Made by a program: the position numbers and the translations under genes. Positions 8,663 through 19,601 of a stretch of DNA of 64,000 nucleotides are shown here, one piece after another. This DNA comes from Leptospira abararensis (GTDB lineage Bacteria > Spirochaetota > Leptospiria > Leptospirales > Leptospiraceae). The notes beneath the pieces were generated by a model that was not told where the DNA came from, ran no database searches, and worked only from the letters and a program-made list of their open reading frames with translations. Location of the stretch: the NCBI RefSeq assembly GCF_016918735.1, contig NZ_JAFFPR010000054.1:62001-126000 (forward strand). The letters are read 5' to 3'. Position 1 is the stretch's first letter. Each line of letters starts with the position of its first letter.

Positions 8663-9517
8663 TCACCGCATCCAAATTTGCATTTGGGATAAAAACTTTT
8701 CAGGTCTTTCTAAAAAAGGCAAATGACTACATTCTTCCAAAACTGTCATTTTGATTTTCGGAAAACAACTTAAGATCGGTTCCCAAGTGTAATAAGGTGC
8801 TACCTGAAAGTCCTCTTTTCCCATACAAATCCAAACGGGTACAGAAATTTCTTTTAAATATTCTGATACATCAATGTCTCGAAACACTTCTCCAAAAAGA
8901 GAATCAAACGCTAGTTTGTTTGTATGGATCCCTTTCCAAAACTCTCTCGAAGGAAAAGGAACTTGGTAAAAACCTTTAGCTTCTTGGCTTACACAGAAAT
9001 GGATAAAAAAATCTTCAGGGGATGTTTCTATATTTTTTTGGAATTGAATATGGTTTTCTGCATGCGCTGCCTTTCGCAGATCAGAGGCTTCTTTTTGAAA
9101 ATAAACTTCTGCTTCTGAAAGGTGACTTCCGTGACTTGGGCCGGTGGAAATCATCAGCAAGTGGGAGACTTTGGTTGGAAATTTAGCCGCATAAGCAAGA
9201 GCCATATATCCATGACCTGAATGGCCGATCACAGGACAGGTTGGAATCTCTAGCTTGTTTTGGATGAAAACAAAATCTTCTAGAAGTTTCTCTAGGGTGT
9301 AATCTTCTCTCGATTCCTCTAGTGGACTGGTCCGTTTGGCAAAACCTCTGTGGTCTACGACTGTGATTTGGTATATCTCTGCTATCTCCTCCGGAATCAC
9401 TCGTGGATAGTATAATGCACTACCGATCCAAAATAGTGCTGGGCCATTCGTTTTGTTCCTAGCCACTTGGAGAGCAAATCCCTCTCTTTCGATTGTTTGG
9501 TATTTCCAATCCACCAT
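8663..9517 (-). CDS. Alpha/beta hydrolase
   Basis: 284 residues with the alpha/beta hydrolase fold. The nucleophile elbow is GHSGHG, the acid is likely in MGKEDFQV and the catalytic His is in ECSHLPFLE. An oxyanion-region HG is replaced by GSALYY. No signal peptide, so cytoplasmic. The ATG at 9515-9517 lies just downstream of AGGAGGT. It is divergent from a MarR regulator, and the shared intergenic region has two MarR-type palindromes, so it is probably the regulator's target. Substrate unknown; esterase or C-C hydrolase of an aromatic or phenolic compound is possible. Confidence 0.85.
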   Translation of the reverse strand: MVDWKYQTIEREGFALQVARNKTNGPALFWIGSALYYPRVIPEEIAEIYQITVVDHRGFAKRTSPLEESREDYTLEKLLEDFVFIQNKLEIPTCPVIGHSGHGYMALAYAAKFPTKVSHLLMISTGPSHGSHLSEAEVYFQKEASDLRKAAHAENHIQFQKNIETSPEDFFIHFCVSQEAKGFYQVPFPSREFWKGIHTNKLAFDSLFGEVFRDIDVSEYLKEISVPVWICMGKEDFQVAPYYTWEPILSCFPKIKMTVLEECSHLPFLERPEKFLSQMQIWMR

Positions 9518-9552
9518 TCATACCTCCTAGAATTCTAAAAAAAGATAAAATT

Positions 9553-9597
9553 CCATATAGTTGTAATTAGCAACTATATGGTTGCATATTGCAACTA
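9553..9597. promoter_or_regulatory. Double MarR-type operator between hydrolase and marR genes
   Basis: First palindrome: CCATATAGTTG (9553-9563), 7-nt spacer, CAACTATATGG (9571-9581), arms perfect. Second: GTTGC (9581-9585), 5-nt spacer, GCAAC (9591-9595). Both match the TAGTTGC-GCAACTA type of MarR site and their centres are about 21 bp apart, i.e. the same face of the helix. The region separates two divergent genes, one of which encodes a MarR protein. Confidence 0.7.
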
Positions 9598-9640
9598 AAA
9601 AAAGCTTGAAGAGTTCAAATAAAAAAATGAAAGTGGAATT

Positions 9641-10093
9641 GTGAAAGGGCTCTCTATTTATTTGGGAATTTATATGAGCGAAACCTTGCTTCTGATGAGG
9701 CGGTTTTTAGCGAACGAATTTACAAAAAGAGAAATTGGGATGCGGTTTGAAGAATGGATCCAGCTCCTTCCTTTAGTGGAATCCGAAACGGTAAGCCAGA
9801 AAGATCTGAGTGATCGTTTGGTAAAAGACAAAACAACAGTATCAAGGCTTGTGGATGGCTGGGTCAAAAAAGCTTGGGTGAAACGAGAAGTTTCCGCAAC
9901 TGACAAACGGTTTTACATTTTGCGCTTTACCAAAAAAGGAAAAGAGATTTGGGAGAAAGGACTACCCATTATAACTTCTGCCGATGAGGTGTTTCGAAAG
10001 GATCTAAGTGATTCTGAAGAAAGAGATCTGTATCTCCTTCTTTTTAAAATCCAATCTTCCGTTCAATTGGAATCAAAGGAAAATAAAACTTAA
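9641..10093 (+). CDS. MarR-family transcriptional regulator
   Basis: About 150 residues with a winged helix: the recognition helix region is VSQKDLSDRLVKDKTTVSRLVDGWVKKAWVKR and the wing DKRFYILRFTKKGKEIWE. It is likely a ligand-responsive repressor of itself and the divergent hydrolase. GTG at 9641 is used; an ATG at 9674 is an alternative that would remove a short hydrophobic stretch. Its stop overlaps the stop of prmC on the opposite strand. Confidence 0.85.
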   Translation: MKGLSIYLGIYMSETLLLMRRFLANEFTKREIGMRFEEWIQLLPLVESETVSQKDLSDRLVKDKTTVSRLVDGWVKKAWVKREVSATDKRFYILRFTKKGKEIWEKGLPIITSADEVFRKDLSDSEERDLYLLLFKIQSSVQLESKENKT

Positions 10094-10974
10094 GGTAGAG
10101 CAGGGGCTTCGGCAAAAAAGAAACGTTCCTTCTTAGAACTGTCTAAAATTCTTTTTGGGGATACAAAACCTAGTTCTGTGGCCAATAATTCTAAAACATC
10201 CATATACAAGGGATGAGTTTCCATCATCAGCTTTCCTCCTGGGTTTAGTCTGGTTTTTGCGGCAGATAACAATCGTTTGTGGAATGCTTTAAAATCGGAA
10301 ACAAAAAGAGCCATATGCGGCTCATAATCTAATACATCCGGCATAATTTCCGATTTTTCTGATTCTGGAATGTAAGGGGGATTCGAGACAATCAAATCAA
10401 ATTGTAACTCTTTAGGGAGCGCCAAGTCCAAATCAGAAACATAAAATGATGTTTTCTCTGTTAGATTGTATTTTTCCGCATTACGTCTGCTCACTTCAAT
10501 TGCTTTTTCAGAAAGGTCGGAAAGAATCACAATACTGGATTCTAAAAGTTGGGCAAGACTAAGGCCAATACAACCACTCCCTGAACATAAATCCAAAATT
10601 TGGATTTCGCCAGCTGTATTTCTTTTTAGGTTTTCCTTCCCTTTCCAAAGGTAGTCCACAAGTTCTTCTGTTTCCGGTCTTGGAATGAGAACATCTTCTG
10701 TTACCAAGTATTCAAATTTATGAAATCCTTTTTTACCTGTGATATAGGCTACTGGTTTTCGTTTGCTTCGTTCGAGGATTCGTTCTCTGTAGAGGTCAAT
10801 TTCTTTTTGGCCAAGAGGCATTTCAAACTGTGAGTAGAGTTTAATTCGGGGAAGGTTTAATAAGTCAGAGAGGATCCATTCGGCATCCACACGTGGGTTC
10901 GGAATTTCCTTTTTTTCCAGAAATTCTGTAGACCGTTTTAAATAATAAAGTAGGGTTCCTGGTAGTTCCGCCAT
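10090..10974 (-). CDS. prmC: Peptide chain release factor glutamine methyltransferase
   Basis: 294 residues; N5-methylates the GGQ glutamine of release factors. Domain order is an N-terminal helical domain (about 1-80), then a SAM-dependent methyltransferase domain with DLCSGSGCIGLSLA and the catalytic NPPY motif (SNPPYIP). The upstream TTG at 10989 falls inside the tRNA-Arg gene, so ATG at 10974 is chosen. The only SD-like sequence (GGGGG) lies in the acceptor stem of the tRNA 7 nt upstream. It converges with marR, sharing stop-codon bases. Confidence 0.92.
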   Translation of the reverse strand: MAELPGTLLYYLKRSTEFLEKKEIPNPRVDAEWILSDLLNLPRIKLYSQFEMPLGQKEIDLYRERILERSKRKPVAYITGKKGFHKFEYLVTEDVLIPRPETEELVDYLWKGKENLKRNTAGEIQILDLCSGSGCIGLSLAQLLESSIVILSDLSEKAIEVSRRNAEKYNLTEKTSFYVSDLDLALPKELQFDLIVSNPPYIPESEKSEIMPDVLDYEPHMALFVSDFKAFHKRLLSAAKTRLNPGGKLMMETHPLYMDVLELLATELGFVSPKRILDSSKKERFFFAEAPALP

Positions 10975-10980
10975 ATCTTT

Positions 10981-11053
10981 TGCCCCCAACAGGATTCGAA
11001 CCTGTGTCCCCAGTTTAGGAAACTAGTGCTCTATCCACCTGAGCTATGGGAGC
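10981..11053 (-). tRNA. tRNA-Arg (anticodon CCU)
   Basis: A 73-nt cloverleaf. Acceptor arms GCTCCCA and TGGGGGC pair with one G-T; the D-arm has GCTC/GAGC; the anticodon stem CTAGT/ACTGG encloses loop TTCCTAA with anticodon CCT, reading AGG; the T-arm is ACAGG-TTCGAAT-CCTGT. The discriminator is A and no CCA is encoded. It starts 4 nt after the stop of the upstream CDS and ends 6 nt before the prmC ATG, so it must share a transcript with at least one protein gene. Confidence 0.93.
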
Positions 11054-11057
11054 TTTT

Positions 11058-11702
11058 TTACGTAGGTTTACGTTTCTGATTCACTATCCTTTGGAAATCG
11101 GAGATATTGTGAATAACAATTTTATCCGGATAGAGATCTAGTTTGCCTGTTTTTACATACTGCATCAGCACCTTTTGCACTTCTCCCACAGGTTGGGCGC
11201 ACCAATTGGCAATGTCATCTACAGTCGCTGAAAGGATAATTTCATTATAAACATCGTTGTTATACTGTTTTTCGTATAACATCACAAAGACGTCACAAAC
11301 CTTTCCAATAATATCATCCATAAGGAGAATCATGAGGCGGCGTTTTTGGTCATAAATGCGAAAGGAAAAAATATGAAGGAGTTTCATCGCAAGTGCCGGG
11401 TTTTTGGTCATCAGCATTTCGAAGTTGGCACGATTGAAATTCAGTGCCTTCACTTCCGTCACAGCAATGGCTGTAGCGGAACGAGGTTGTTCCTCTAAAA
11501 TTGCCATCTCTCCTAAAATATCTCCTGACTCCAAAACATCTAAGGTTTTGATGCTCGTTCCAATTGTTTTTGTGATTTTGACCTTCCCTTCTTTAATGAG
11601 GTAAAAGTCGTTTCCTGGTTCATATTCACAAAATAATACTTCGTTTGGTTGGAACACCTTCCCAAATTTCCCGAACATAGCTTCCAACATTTGGTCGTTC
11701 AC
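11058..11702 (-). CDS. Crp/Fnr-like cyclic nucleotide-binding regulator
   Basis: 214 residues. An N-terminal cNMP-binding domain carries the [21 protein letters not shown] phosphate-binding cassette motif, followed by a long dimerisation helix and a C-terminal helix-turn-helix ([21 protein letters not shown]). It is probably a DNA-binding regulator; the ligand may be cAMP, but that is not shown. The start GTG at 11702 overlaps the TAG of the preceding gene by one base (TAGTG), with AAAGGAGGAAA upstream, indicating coupling. Its stop lies 4 nt before tRNA-Arg. Confidence 0.85.
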   Translation of the reverse strand: MNDQMLEAMFGKFGKVFQPNEVLFCEYEPGNDFYLIKEGKVKITKTIGTSIKTLDVLESGDILGEMAILEEQPRSATAIAVTEVKALNFNRANFEMLMTKNPALAMKLLHIFSFRIYDQKRRLMILLMDDIIGKVCDVFVMLYEKQYNNDVYNEIILSATVDDIANWCAQPVGEVQKVLMQYVKTGKLDLYPDKIVIHNISDFQRIVNQKRKPT

Positions 11703-12823
11703 TACTTTCCTCCTTTGAGTTTGGATTTAGCATCTTCAGAGATACTATCATCCAAAGGAGGCATTTGAGTTACCTTTTGGAATAACTGTTTGGATTTTTC
11801 TTTATCACCGGATGCCTCTGTAGCAAGTGCTAGGTGGTAAAGGTTCTCTTTGAGTAGAAGGCCTTTTGGGTATTTTTTAATATAACTTGAAAAGTGTGCG
11901 ATGGCACTCGGATAGTCTTTTGCTTTGAAGCTAGACTTACCCATATAAAACATTGAATTTTCAACAAACTGTTCCTCTTCCTGAGTCACAGAGTCTGTCC
12001 TTTCTGAAACCAGTTTAAAAAGATCAATTGAATCTGCATACTTTCCCGCGTTCATAAAAGTAGAGGCTTTGTCGTATTGGGAAAGGATGGAGTTTGGATC
12101 TACACTAGAGGTGGAGTTCTGGGTGGGAACTGCCATAGTTTTTAGCATCTCTTGCAGTTTCCCTGATTGGGCGCCTGGTTCGGGTTTATAAACTAATTCT
12201 TGTATGGTGAGAGGGAAAGGCGTCTTTTTACGAGCAAGATCCATAAGCTGCCTTGCTCGGTCTACGTACATTCCGTCCGGATAGTGTTGTAAATACTTTT
12301 CAAATGCATAGGCTGCGTGTTCAAAGTTGCCATTTTTATAAAAAACTTCGGCCACGTTCATGAGTTCAAAGGCTGGGTTCTTGGCTTCGCCTTGCCCGAG
12401 GATTTCCCTAACCTGCCTGTGGACTTGCCGGAGTTGGCTTGAGAACACCTTTAGCATTTTGATGATTAAATGAGTTTTGTCTGAGACAAATTTTTCAAAT
12501 TCGGGGACTTTAAAAACAAGAACTGTAGCGGCTCCAATGACTTGGGCTGTTTCTTCCCTTGGGTAACGACCGATGGCACTCTTAACTCCGAAAAACTCAC
12601 CGAGTTTTACATCCTCTTTCAGCTCCACACCGTTGATATTCGTGTAAGTTAGTACAACACGACCTTTTTGTAGTACAAAGATATCCTCCGCCTTGTCTTT
12701 CTCGAAGTAGACGATGGAACCTCCTTTGTAATTACGAACTATGGGACCTGACAACTCATGCCTCGCTTGCGCTTCATTTTCAAAAATTAGGTAAAAAAGC
12801 CAAACTCTTTTTATAACCGACAC
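11702..12823 (-). CDS. Cyclic nucleotide-binding domain protein with TPR-like repeats
   Basis: About 373 residues. An N-terminal cNMP-binding fold (about 20-140: [37 protein letters not shown]) is followed by tetratricopeptide-like repeats ([28 protein letters not shown] and [19 protein letters not shown]). No DNA-binding domain, unlike its operon neighbour, so a scaffold or sensor role is more likely. The start is uncertain; GTG at 12823 overlaps the amidohydrolase end by 44 nt and few other in-frame starts exist before the domain. Confidence 0.75.
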   Translation of the reverse strand: MSVIKRVWLFYLIFENEAQARHELSGPIVRNYKGGSIVYFEKDKAEDIFVLQKGRVVLTYTNINGVELKEDVKLGEFFGVKSAIGRYPREETAQVIGAATVLVFKVPEFEKFVSDKTHLIIKMLKVFSSQLRQVHRQVREILGQGEAKNPAFELMNVAEVFYKNGNFEHAAYAFEKYLQHYPDGMYVDRARQLMDLARKKTPFPLTIQELVYKPEPGAQSGKLQEMLKTMAVPTQNSTSSVDPNSILSQYDKASTFMNAGKYADSIDLFKLVSERTDSVTQEEEQFVENSMFYMGKSSFKAKDYPSAIAHFSSYIKKYPKGLLLKENLYHLALATEASGDKEKSKQLFQKVTQMPPLDDSISEDAKSKLKGGK

Positions 12824-14009
12824 TGTCAGAAACTTGTTTCAAGAGTTTTTTTGGTGAACCAGCAACCAACTTGGTTTTACCATCAATGGAAAATTCTTCT
12901 GTTTCTAAACCGAAATGAAGAAAGAGTGACTTGTATTCTGAAGACCCATAAATGGGATACCCATCGATCACAACTAAATCAATGTGTTTCCATGAAAGGT
13001 CGGATACATTGATCTCCTTTGCATTTTTATCATCGTTGATTATGAGTAAATCCGCCGAAAGACCAGGCATAAGTGCATTAGGATTTCCTAATCGAAAAGC
13101 CTTTCTGGGATTTTCTGTGACCATCTTCAAAAGAGTGGACTCTTCTAATTCTTCCCCATACAATCCAAAATAAATAGACTTCGCTGTTTTTAATTCTTCG
13201 AGTAGATGAACCGATCCGCTCGGAGAATAATCTGTCCCCAAACATACATTAACTCCCATATCTAAAAAGAGTTTGATATTAGTTGTTTTTCCAAAGATAT
13301 GAAGATTGGAAGTTGGGCACCAGACTACAGAAGCACCTTTCTCCAAAATTTTTTCAACCTCTCTTTGTCCAAAGGGCAAACAATGAACGAGTACAGAATG
13401 TTCGCCAAGAGCATCCATTTTTTCAAGTAGGCGAAGTGAATGTTTCGAATCATCATCAACTCCTTCTGCTAGATGAGTCACAAAAGGAAGTCCCGCATGT
13501 TCTGCCATTCTATACTCTAAGGCTGGTCCTTCCCCCCAACCCAAACTATAATTTCCTACGGAGTGGGCTAGGGCATAATCGGAAATCAGTTTGACTGGTA
13601 AAATGCCTCTAAATGGATTTTGTACATGATGAGGAATATGATCAAAGACAGTTGTGGCACCCGCAAAGAGATTTTTATAAGCACCAAGGTAGTATAATAG
13701 TTCTGGATCCACTTGTTGGCGTTCCGCAAAAACTCCTGAACTTTTATAGAGATTATCATAAGACAACCAAGACTGGTGTTTTTCTGTCCCACCAACTTTC
13801 GGAAGGTAACTGGCAAGTAAGTGGTCATGGGAATTAATAAATCCAGGATAGATTTTTTTCCCTTTAAGGGAGACTGTCACCGCTTTTTCGTTTTGTGGTA
13901 AGTCTGTGTCAATCGCAGAAATTTTTTCTCCATCCACGAGAAGGTCGTTTGTTTCTAATTTTCCATTCCGATACACTGAACCTGATTGGAAGAGGATGGA
14001 ATTCGCCAT
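12780..14009 (-). CDS. Amidohydrolase-family protein (chlorohydrolase/deaminase-like)
   Basis: 409 residues, TIM-barrel metal hydrolase. The metal-site motifs are INSHDHLL (near residue 60), HLAEG (about 180), a second-half VLVHCLP and the terminal aspartate region GTDYSPSG. This is the layout of the ATZ/TRZ-like and guanine-deaminase subgroup, acting on a C-N or halo-aromatic bond. Substrate unknown. The ATG overlaps the stop of the LysM gene as TAATG, so the genes are coupled. The last residues overlap the next gene's start. Confidence 0.82.
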   Translation of the reverse strand: MANSILFQSGSVYRNGKLETNDLLVDGEKISAIDTDLPQNEKAVTVSLKGKKIYPGFINSHDHLLASYLPKVGGTEKHQSWLSYDNLYKSSGVFAERQQVDPELLYYLGAYKNLFAGATTVFDHIPHHVQNPFRGILPVKLISDYALAHSVGNYSLGWGEGPALEYRMAEHAGLPFVTHLAEGVDDDSKHSLRLLEKMDALGEHSVLVHCLPFGQREVEKILEKGASVVWCPTSNLHIFGKTTNIKLFLDMGVNVCLGTDYSPSGSVHLLEELKTAKSIYFGLYGEELEESTLLKMVTENPRKAFRLGNPNALMPGLSADLLIINDDKNAKEINVSDLSWKHIDLVVIDGYPIYGSSEYKSLFLHFGLETEEFSIDGKTKLVAGSPKKLLKQVSDSVGYKKSLAFLPNF

Positions 14010-14647
14010 TAGATACCCCTTTCCAAAATTCTTTCGGGATTTATGCTGAGTTTTTGTTTGTTCACTTGGAAGTAGAGGCCTTTGTCTTTTGTCAGAATTC
14101 CTAACCTATCTTTTGACTTAACCTGTTGGCCTTCCGTCACTTGGATTCTTTCTAAGTTTCCGTAGACAGAATATAGTCCGTTTTGGTGCTCTAAAATCAC
14201 AAAGTTTTCATACCCATCCATATAATCCACGTGAACCACTTTGCCGGGAAGGCTTGCCCGTACTAAAGAAGATGTACCTCGTTGGAATTGGATTCCTTTG
14301 TGGGGGTCATAGGTGAGTTCTGAAAATTTCTTTACCACCTTTTCTCTTTGCACCAAGGGATAAGTTGGTTTTTCTAAAAGAAGGGATTCGGGAGCTATAG
14401 AAACTTTTTCCTCCCCTTTGGGAATTCGAAGTAATTCTTTTTCGTATAAATTCTCTTTAGTGTTACGGCCATTTAACTTGGCTAAGGTTTCAGCTGAAAC
14501 TTTGAATTTTCTAGCAATTCCATACCAGGAATCGCCTTTGGTCACTCGGTAAGAGGATGGGATTTCTGTTTTTACGTTTTGTTTGGAACTAAGGGGGAAG
14601 AAAAGAAAGAAACCCAAAATAATTAGAATGTATGGCAGTCTTCGCAT
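14009..14647 (-). CDS. LysM protein with a degenerate M23-like domain
   Basis: 212 residues. Signal peptide or membrane anchor (about 1-20), a LysM peptidoglycan-binding domain (about 32-75: YRVTKGDSWYGIARKFKVSAETLAKLNGR), then a C-terminal domain with the fold pattern of LytM/M23 peptidases (IQFQRGTSS...GKVVHVDYMDGYENFVILEHQNGLYSVYGNL). The zinc ligands normally in HxxxD and HxH are missing (here LYSVYG and LYFQVN), so it is probably an inactive EnvC/NlpD-like factor acting in the periplasm. First gene of the operon. Confidence 0.8.
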   Translation of the reverse strand: MRRLPYILIILGFFLFFPLSSKQNVKTEIPSSYRVTKGDSWYGIARKFKVSAETLAKLNGRNTKENLYEKELLRIPKGEEKVSIAPESLLLEKPTYPLVQREKVVKKFSELTYDPHKGIQFQRGTSSLVRASLPGKVVHVDYMDGYENFVILEHQNGLYSVYGNLERIQVTEGQQVKSKDRLGILTKDKGLYFQVNKQKLSINPERILERGI

Positions 14648-14695
14648 CCGGTATCCCTTCTAAATGTATCGACATGTGTGAAGTGGAGGGGCAAT

Positions 14696-14724
14696 AAAAA
14701 AGGCGGGAGAACCCGCCTTTTCCA
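14696..14724 (-). terminator. Terminator downstream of fusA
   Basis: The minus-strand RNA ends with stem AAGGCGGG pairing with CCCGCCTT around a 4-nt loop, then a U-run. It separates fusA from the LysM operon. Because the stem is flanked by A and T runs it could also act from the other direction. Confidence 0.8.
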
Positions 14725-14750
14725 AAATCGAAAGTCTGACGAAGAAGGAT

Positions 14751-16868
<2,118 letters not shown>

Positions 16869-16994
16869 ATTTTCCTCAAAATAATGGTTAAAGTTGAATT
16901 GATTCTACCAAAATCTGAAATGGACTGCGTTTGTAAAGTACTTGGGATTTTTGGTCAAAGGGAAAATCCTGGAGAAAGTAGAGATTAGGGGAAT

Positions 16995-18521
16995 ATGCCA
17001 CTAGCGCGCTTGAAGCGATTTTTTCGAACTTTGTCCTTTGCAAGGCTAGTCTGTCTGGGATTCTTTGCTGCCATCCTTCTCGGATCAATCGCCCTCTATA
17101 TTTCGGAAGAAGGGGAACTTTCTTATGTGGATAGTTTTTATCTTTCTGCTTCCTCGATTTGTGTGACCGGGCTCTCTCCGGTTCCTCTTTCTGGCTTCAA
17201 TCCATCTACCCAATGGATTATGCTCTTTCTCATCCAACTGGGGGGGCTTGGGATCATTAGTTTTACCGTAATTGTTGGATTTCTCATCACCCAAGGAATT
17301 TCTAGGAATGCTCGTTTTAATGCTTTCGTGGGGGCTGCCATCGATACCCAAGCTGAAACCGAGTCGCTTGCGACTAACGAGGTGAATCGGATGTTACTCT
17401 CTATTATCAATATTTCCTTTTCGATTGAAATCTTAGGTGCCATTGGACTCTACCTCCACATGCCGGACGGGGCAGAAGGGGGAAATACCCGATGGTTCTT
17501 TTCCCTTTTTACAGCAATTTCCTCTTTTAATAACGCTGGTTTTTCGATCACAGATGATTTGAGTGCCTTACGTTTGGATCCCTTTTCTTTATACATTGTG
17601 TCAGGACTTGTGATTTTTGGAGGGATTGGATTCCCTGTGATCATTCTTTTGGAAAAGTTTTTACTTACGGTTTTTGTTCGGATTGTATACCGCATAGAAG
17701 TGATGGCAGAAACTCTTATGATGGAAAAAGCTCTAAAAACAGGAAATGTTCCAAGACTTTTATTACTTCCCGCACAGTTTTCTGCGTTTTTAGAAAATCG
17801 CATCGGTGACTATAACAAACATTTGCGGGGGGAAACCACAAGGATCCAGTCCAAAGTTTTAGTTTATGGATCTTCCGCCTTGCTTTTGTTTGGTTTTCTT
17901 GGGATTTATTTTTTAGAACGGTCCAATCCACATACTTTTCATGGAATGGCTCTCGTTGATAAAATTTCCAATGCTTTTTTTATGTCTGTCTGTTCTCGTA
18001 CAGCAGGGTTTTCCACTATGGATCTCGGTCATTTAAACGATGCCACGGTTATCATCATTACCGTTCTTATGTTTATTGGTGGGGGACCGCAAGGAACTGC
18101 TGGCGGTATTAAAATTACCACCTTTGTTTTGTTACTTGCTTATTTGAAAAACGTGATCCAACCCTCAAAACCGGTAATGTTATTTGGAGAAACTGTATCT
18201 AAAAATTCGGTCGCTGTTGCCATTCGAGTCTACTTCCTTGCGACCATTGCTTTGGCATTTATCTTTATATTCCTTGGAATTTTGGACCAAAACCAACATT
18301 CTTTACATGTTATCTTTTTTGAACTGATCTCTTCTTTTTCGACCGTTGGTTTTAGTTTGAACCTCACTTCCCAGTTGGGAGACATCGAAAAGTTATTTTA
18401 TGCGGCGGTGATGTATGTAGGCCGAGTGGGAATCTTTACCGTTCTCATTGCTGCCACGGGCCACTCTGGGGTTCCTAAGATGGGAACTGTGGATGATGGT
18501 GTGAAAATCCAAGTCGGTTAA
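16995..18521 (+). CDS. KtrB/TrkH-family potassium transporter
   Basis: 508 residues, polytopic. The four pore loops are visible: SSICVTGLSPV, SSFNNAGFSI, SRTAGFSTMDL and FSTVGFSLNLT, with the conserved glycines of the selectivity filter. It is a K+ (or Na+-coupled K+) uptake channel subunit in the inner membrane. The next gene is not the usual KtrA/TrkA nucleotide-binding partner. The ATG follows TTAGGGGAAT. Confidence 0.88.
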   Translation: MPLARLKRFFRTLSFARLVCLGFFAAILLGSIALYISEEGELSYVDSFYLSASSICVTGLSPVPLSGFNPSTQWIMLFLIQLGGLGIISFTVIVGFLITQGISRNARFNAFVGAAIDTQAETESLATNEVNRMLLSIINISFSIEILGAIGLYLHMPDGAEGGNTRWFFSLFTAISSFNNAGFSITDDLSALRLDPFSLYIVSGLVIFGGIGFPVIILLEKFLLTVFVRIVYRIEVMAETLMMEKALKTGNVPRLLLLPAQFSAFLENRIGDYNKHLRGETTRIQSKVLVYGSSALLLFGFLGIYFLERSNPHTFHGMALVDKISNAFFMSVCSRTAGFSTMDLGHLNDATVIIITVLMFIGGGPQGTAGGIKITTFVLLLAYLKNVIQPSKPVMLFGETVSKNSVAVAIRVYFLATIALAFIFIFLGILDQNQHSLHVIFFELISSFSTVGFSLNLTSQLGDIEKLFYAAVMYVGRVGIFTVLIAATGHSGVPKMGTVDDGVKIQVG

Positions 18522-18566
18522 AATGGAGATAAAAATCAGTTTTAGTATTTTGAGGATGGTTCAGAC

Positions 18567-19601
18567 TTGGTATTTGTGAAATTACGCATTCGAGATCTAT
18601 TGTTTTCTTCATGGAAGACTCCTGTTTTGGAACCTGGAGAGTTGGAATTCGAGAAACAAAAAGAATCTCAAAAAAGAGTTTTGGCCCAAATTCAATCCCG
18701 ATTGGAATCTATTGAACTCCTTTTGTCAAACGAGAAGTTAGAAGACGCAAAACTACTATTTCGATCCGTAACTTTTGACCTGGTAAACTTTCAATTACAA
18801 AGAACCAACAAAAAAGAAATTTTTACTGAGGAAGACCTGAAGGGTTTTCTAATTCCAGAATCAGATAGAAAACAAAAACCATTTCAGTTTTTGAATTCTT
18901 GGGATAGGATCTCTCCACTGGATGCCAAAAAAATGGACCAAATTTTGTCCGAGGCCATCGATACTTACGAATTTCTTTTATATGAATCAAAAAAAGAGTT
19001 TAAAACGCGTTATCTGACTCTTATGGACCAGTTTCAATTGATTCGACAAATTCGATTTTTTTTCCTGAGTGCCATCTTTCTTTTAAGTGCGACTGGATAC
19101 ATTTATAACCAATACAAGTTCCCGGTGATGAGAGACCAATCGATCAAATTGTATAGCTTTCTTAGCAAAGAGAAACCGGAAACTTCTGATTCGATGATGG
19201 TCTCCAAACCTGTATTTAAAAAAGATATTGGCAATTGGGTAGAATATGAATGGGAACTCCCTGAGTCTATGTCCACATTTGGTGGGCTTAGGATTGATCC
19301 TTTGGAGCAAAGAGGAATCCGATTTGTTTTGGATCAAATTAGTATTTTAGATTCCAAAGGAAAAGAAATCTATTCCAAAAAAATGGTAGTGAGTGCAAAC
19401 TTACTACCAGAAGACTATCAAGATTTTTTTAAGATATTGGATGTCAAAACTGCCGGCAAACAAAGCCCAGGTGAACTAGTCGAAATGATCACCACTGGCA
19501 GTGATCCACAAATCCAATTAGTATTCCCCCTACTCATGGATGCAAAAACCATTAAATTGAAAATGAAATACATTGAAGCCCATAAAGTGAAGAAAAAATG
19601 A
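18567..19601 (+). CDS. Membrane protein of unknown function with N-terminal cytoplasmic helical domain
   Basis: About 344 residues. The first 150 are charged and helical, one transmembrane segment lies at about 166-188 (RFFFLSAIFLLSATGYIYN), and a C-terminal extracytoplasmic domain of about 150 residues follows. No named domain recognised. The TTG start at 18567 is preceded by GAGGA; a GTG at 18576 is an alternative. Its TGA overlaps the ATG of the next gene (ATGA), suggesting it works with the UbiA-like enzyme. Confidence 0.65.
   Translation: MVFVKLRIRDLLFSSWKTPVLEPGELEFEKQKESQKRVLAQIQSRLESIELLLSNEKLEDAKLLFRSVTFDLVNFQLQRTNKKEIFTEEDLKGFLIPESDRKQKPFQFLNSWDRISPLDAKKMDQILSEAIDTYEFLLYESKKEFKTRYLTLMDQFQLIRQIRFFFLSAIFLLSATGYIYNQYKFPVMRDQSIKLYSFLSKEKPETSDSMMVSKPVFKKDIGNWVEYEWELPESMSTFGGLRIDPLEQRGIRFVLDQISILDSKGKEIYSKKMVVSANLLPEDYQDFFKILDVKTAGKQSPGELVEMITTGSDPQIQLVFPLLMDAKTIKLKMKYIEAHKVKKK

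Noticed and set aside
10975..10989. TTG start of prmC inside the tRNA
   Set aside because: It lies within the tRNA-Arg acceptor stem, and ATG at 10974 gives the family N terminus.
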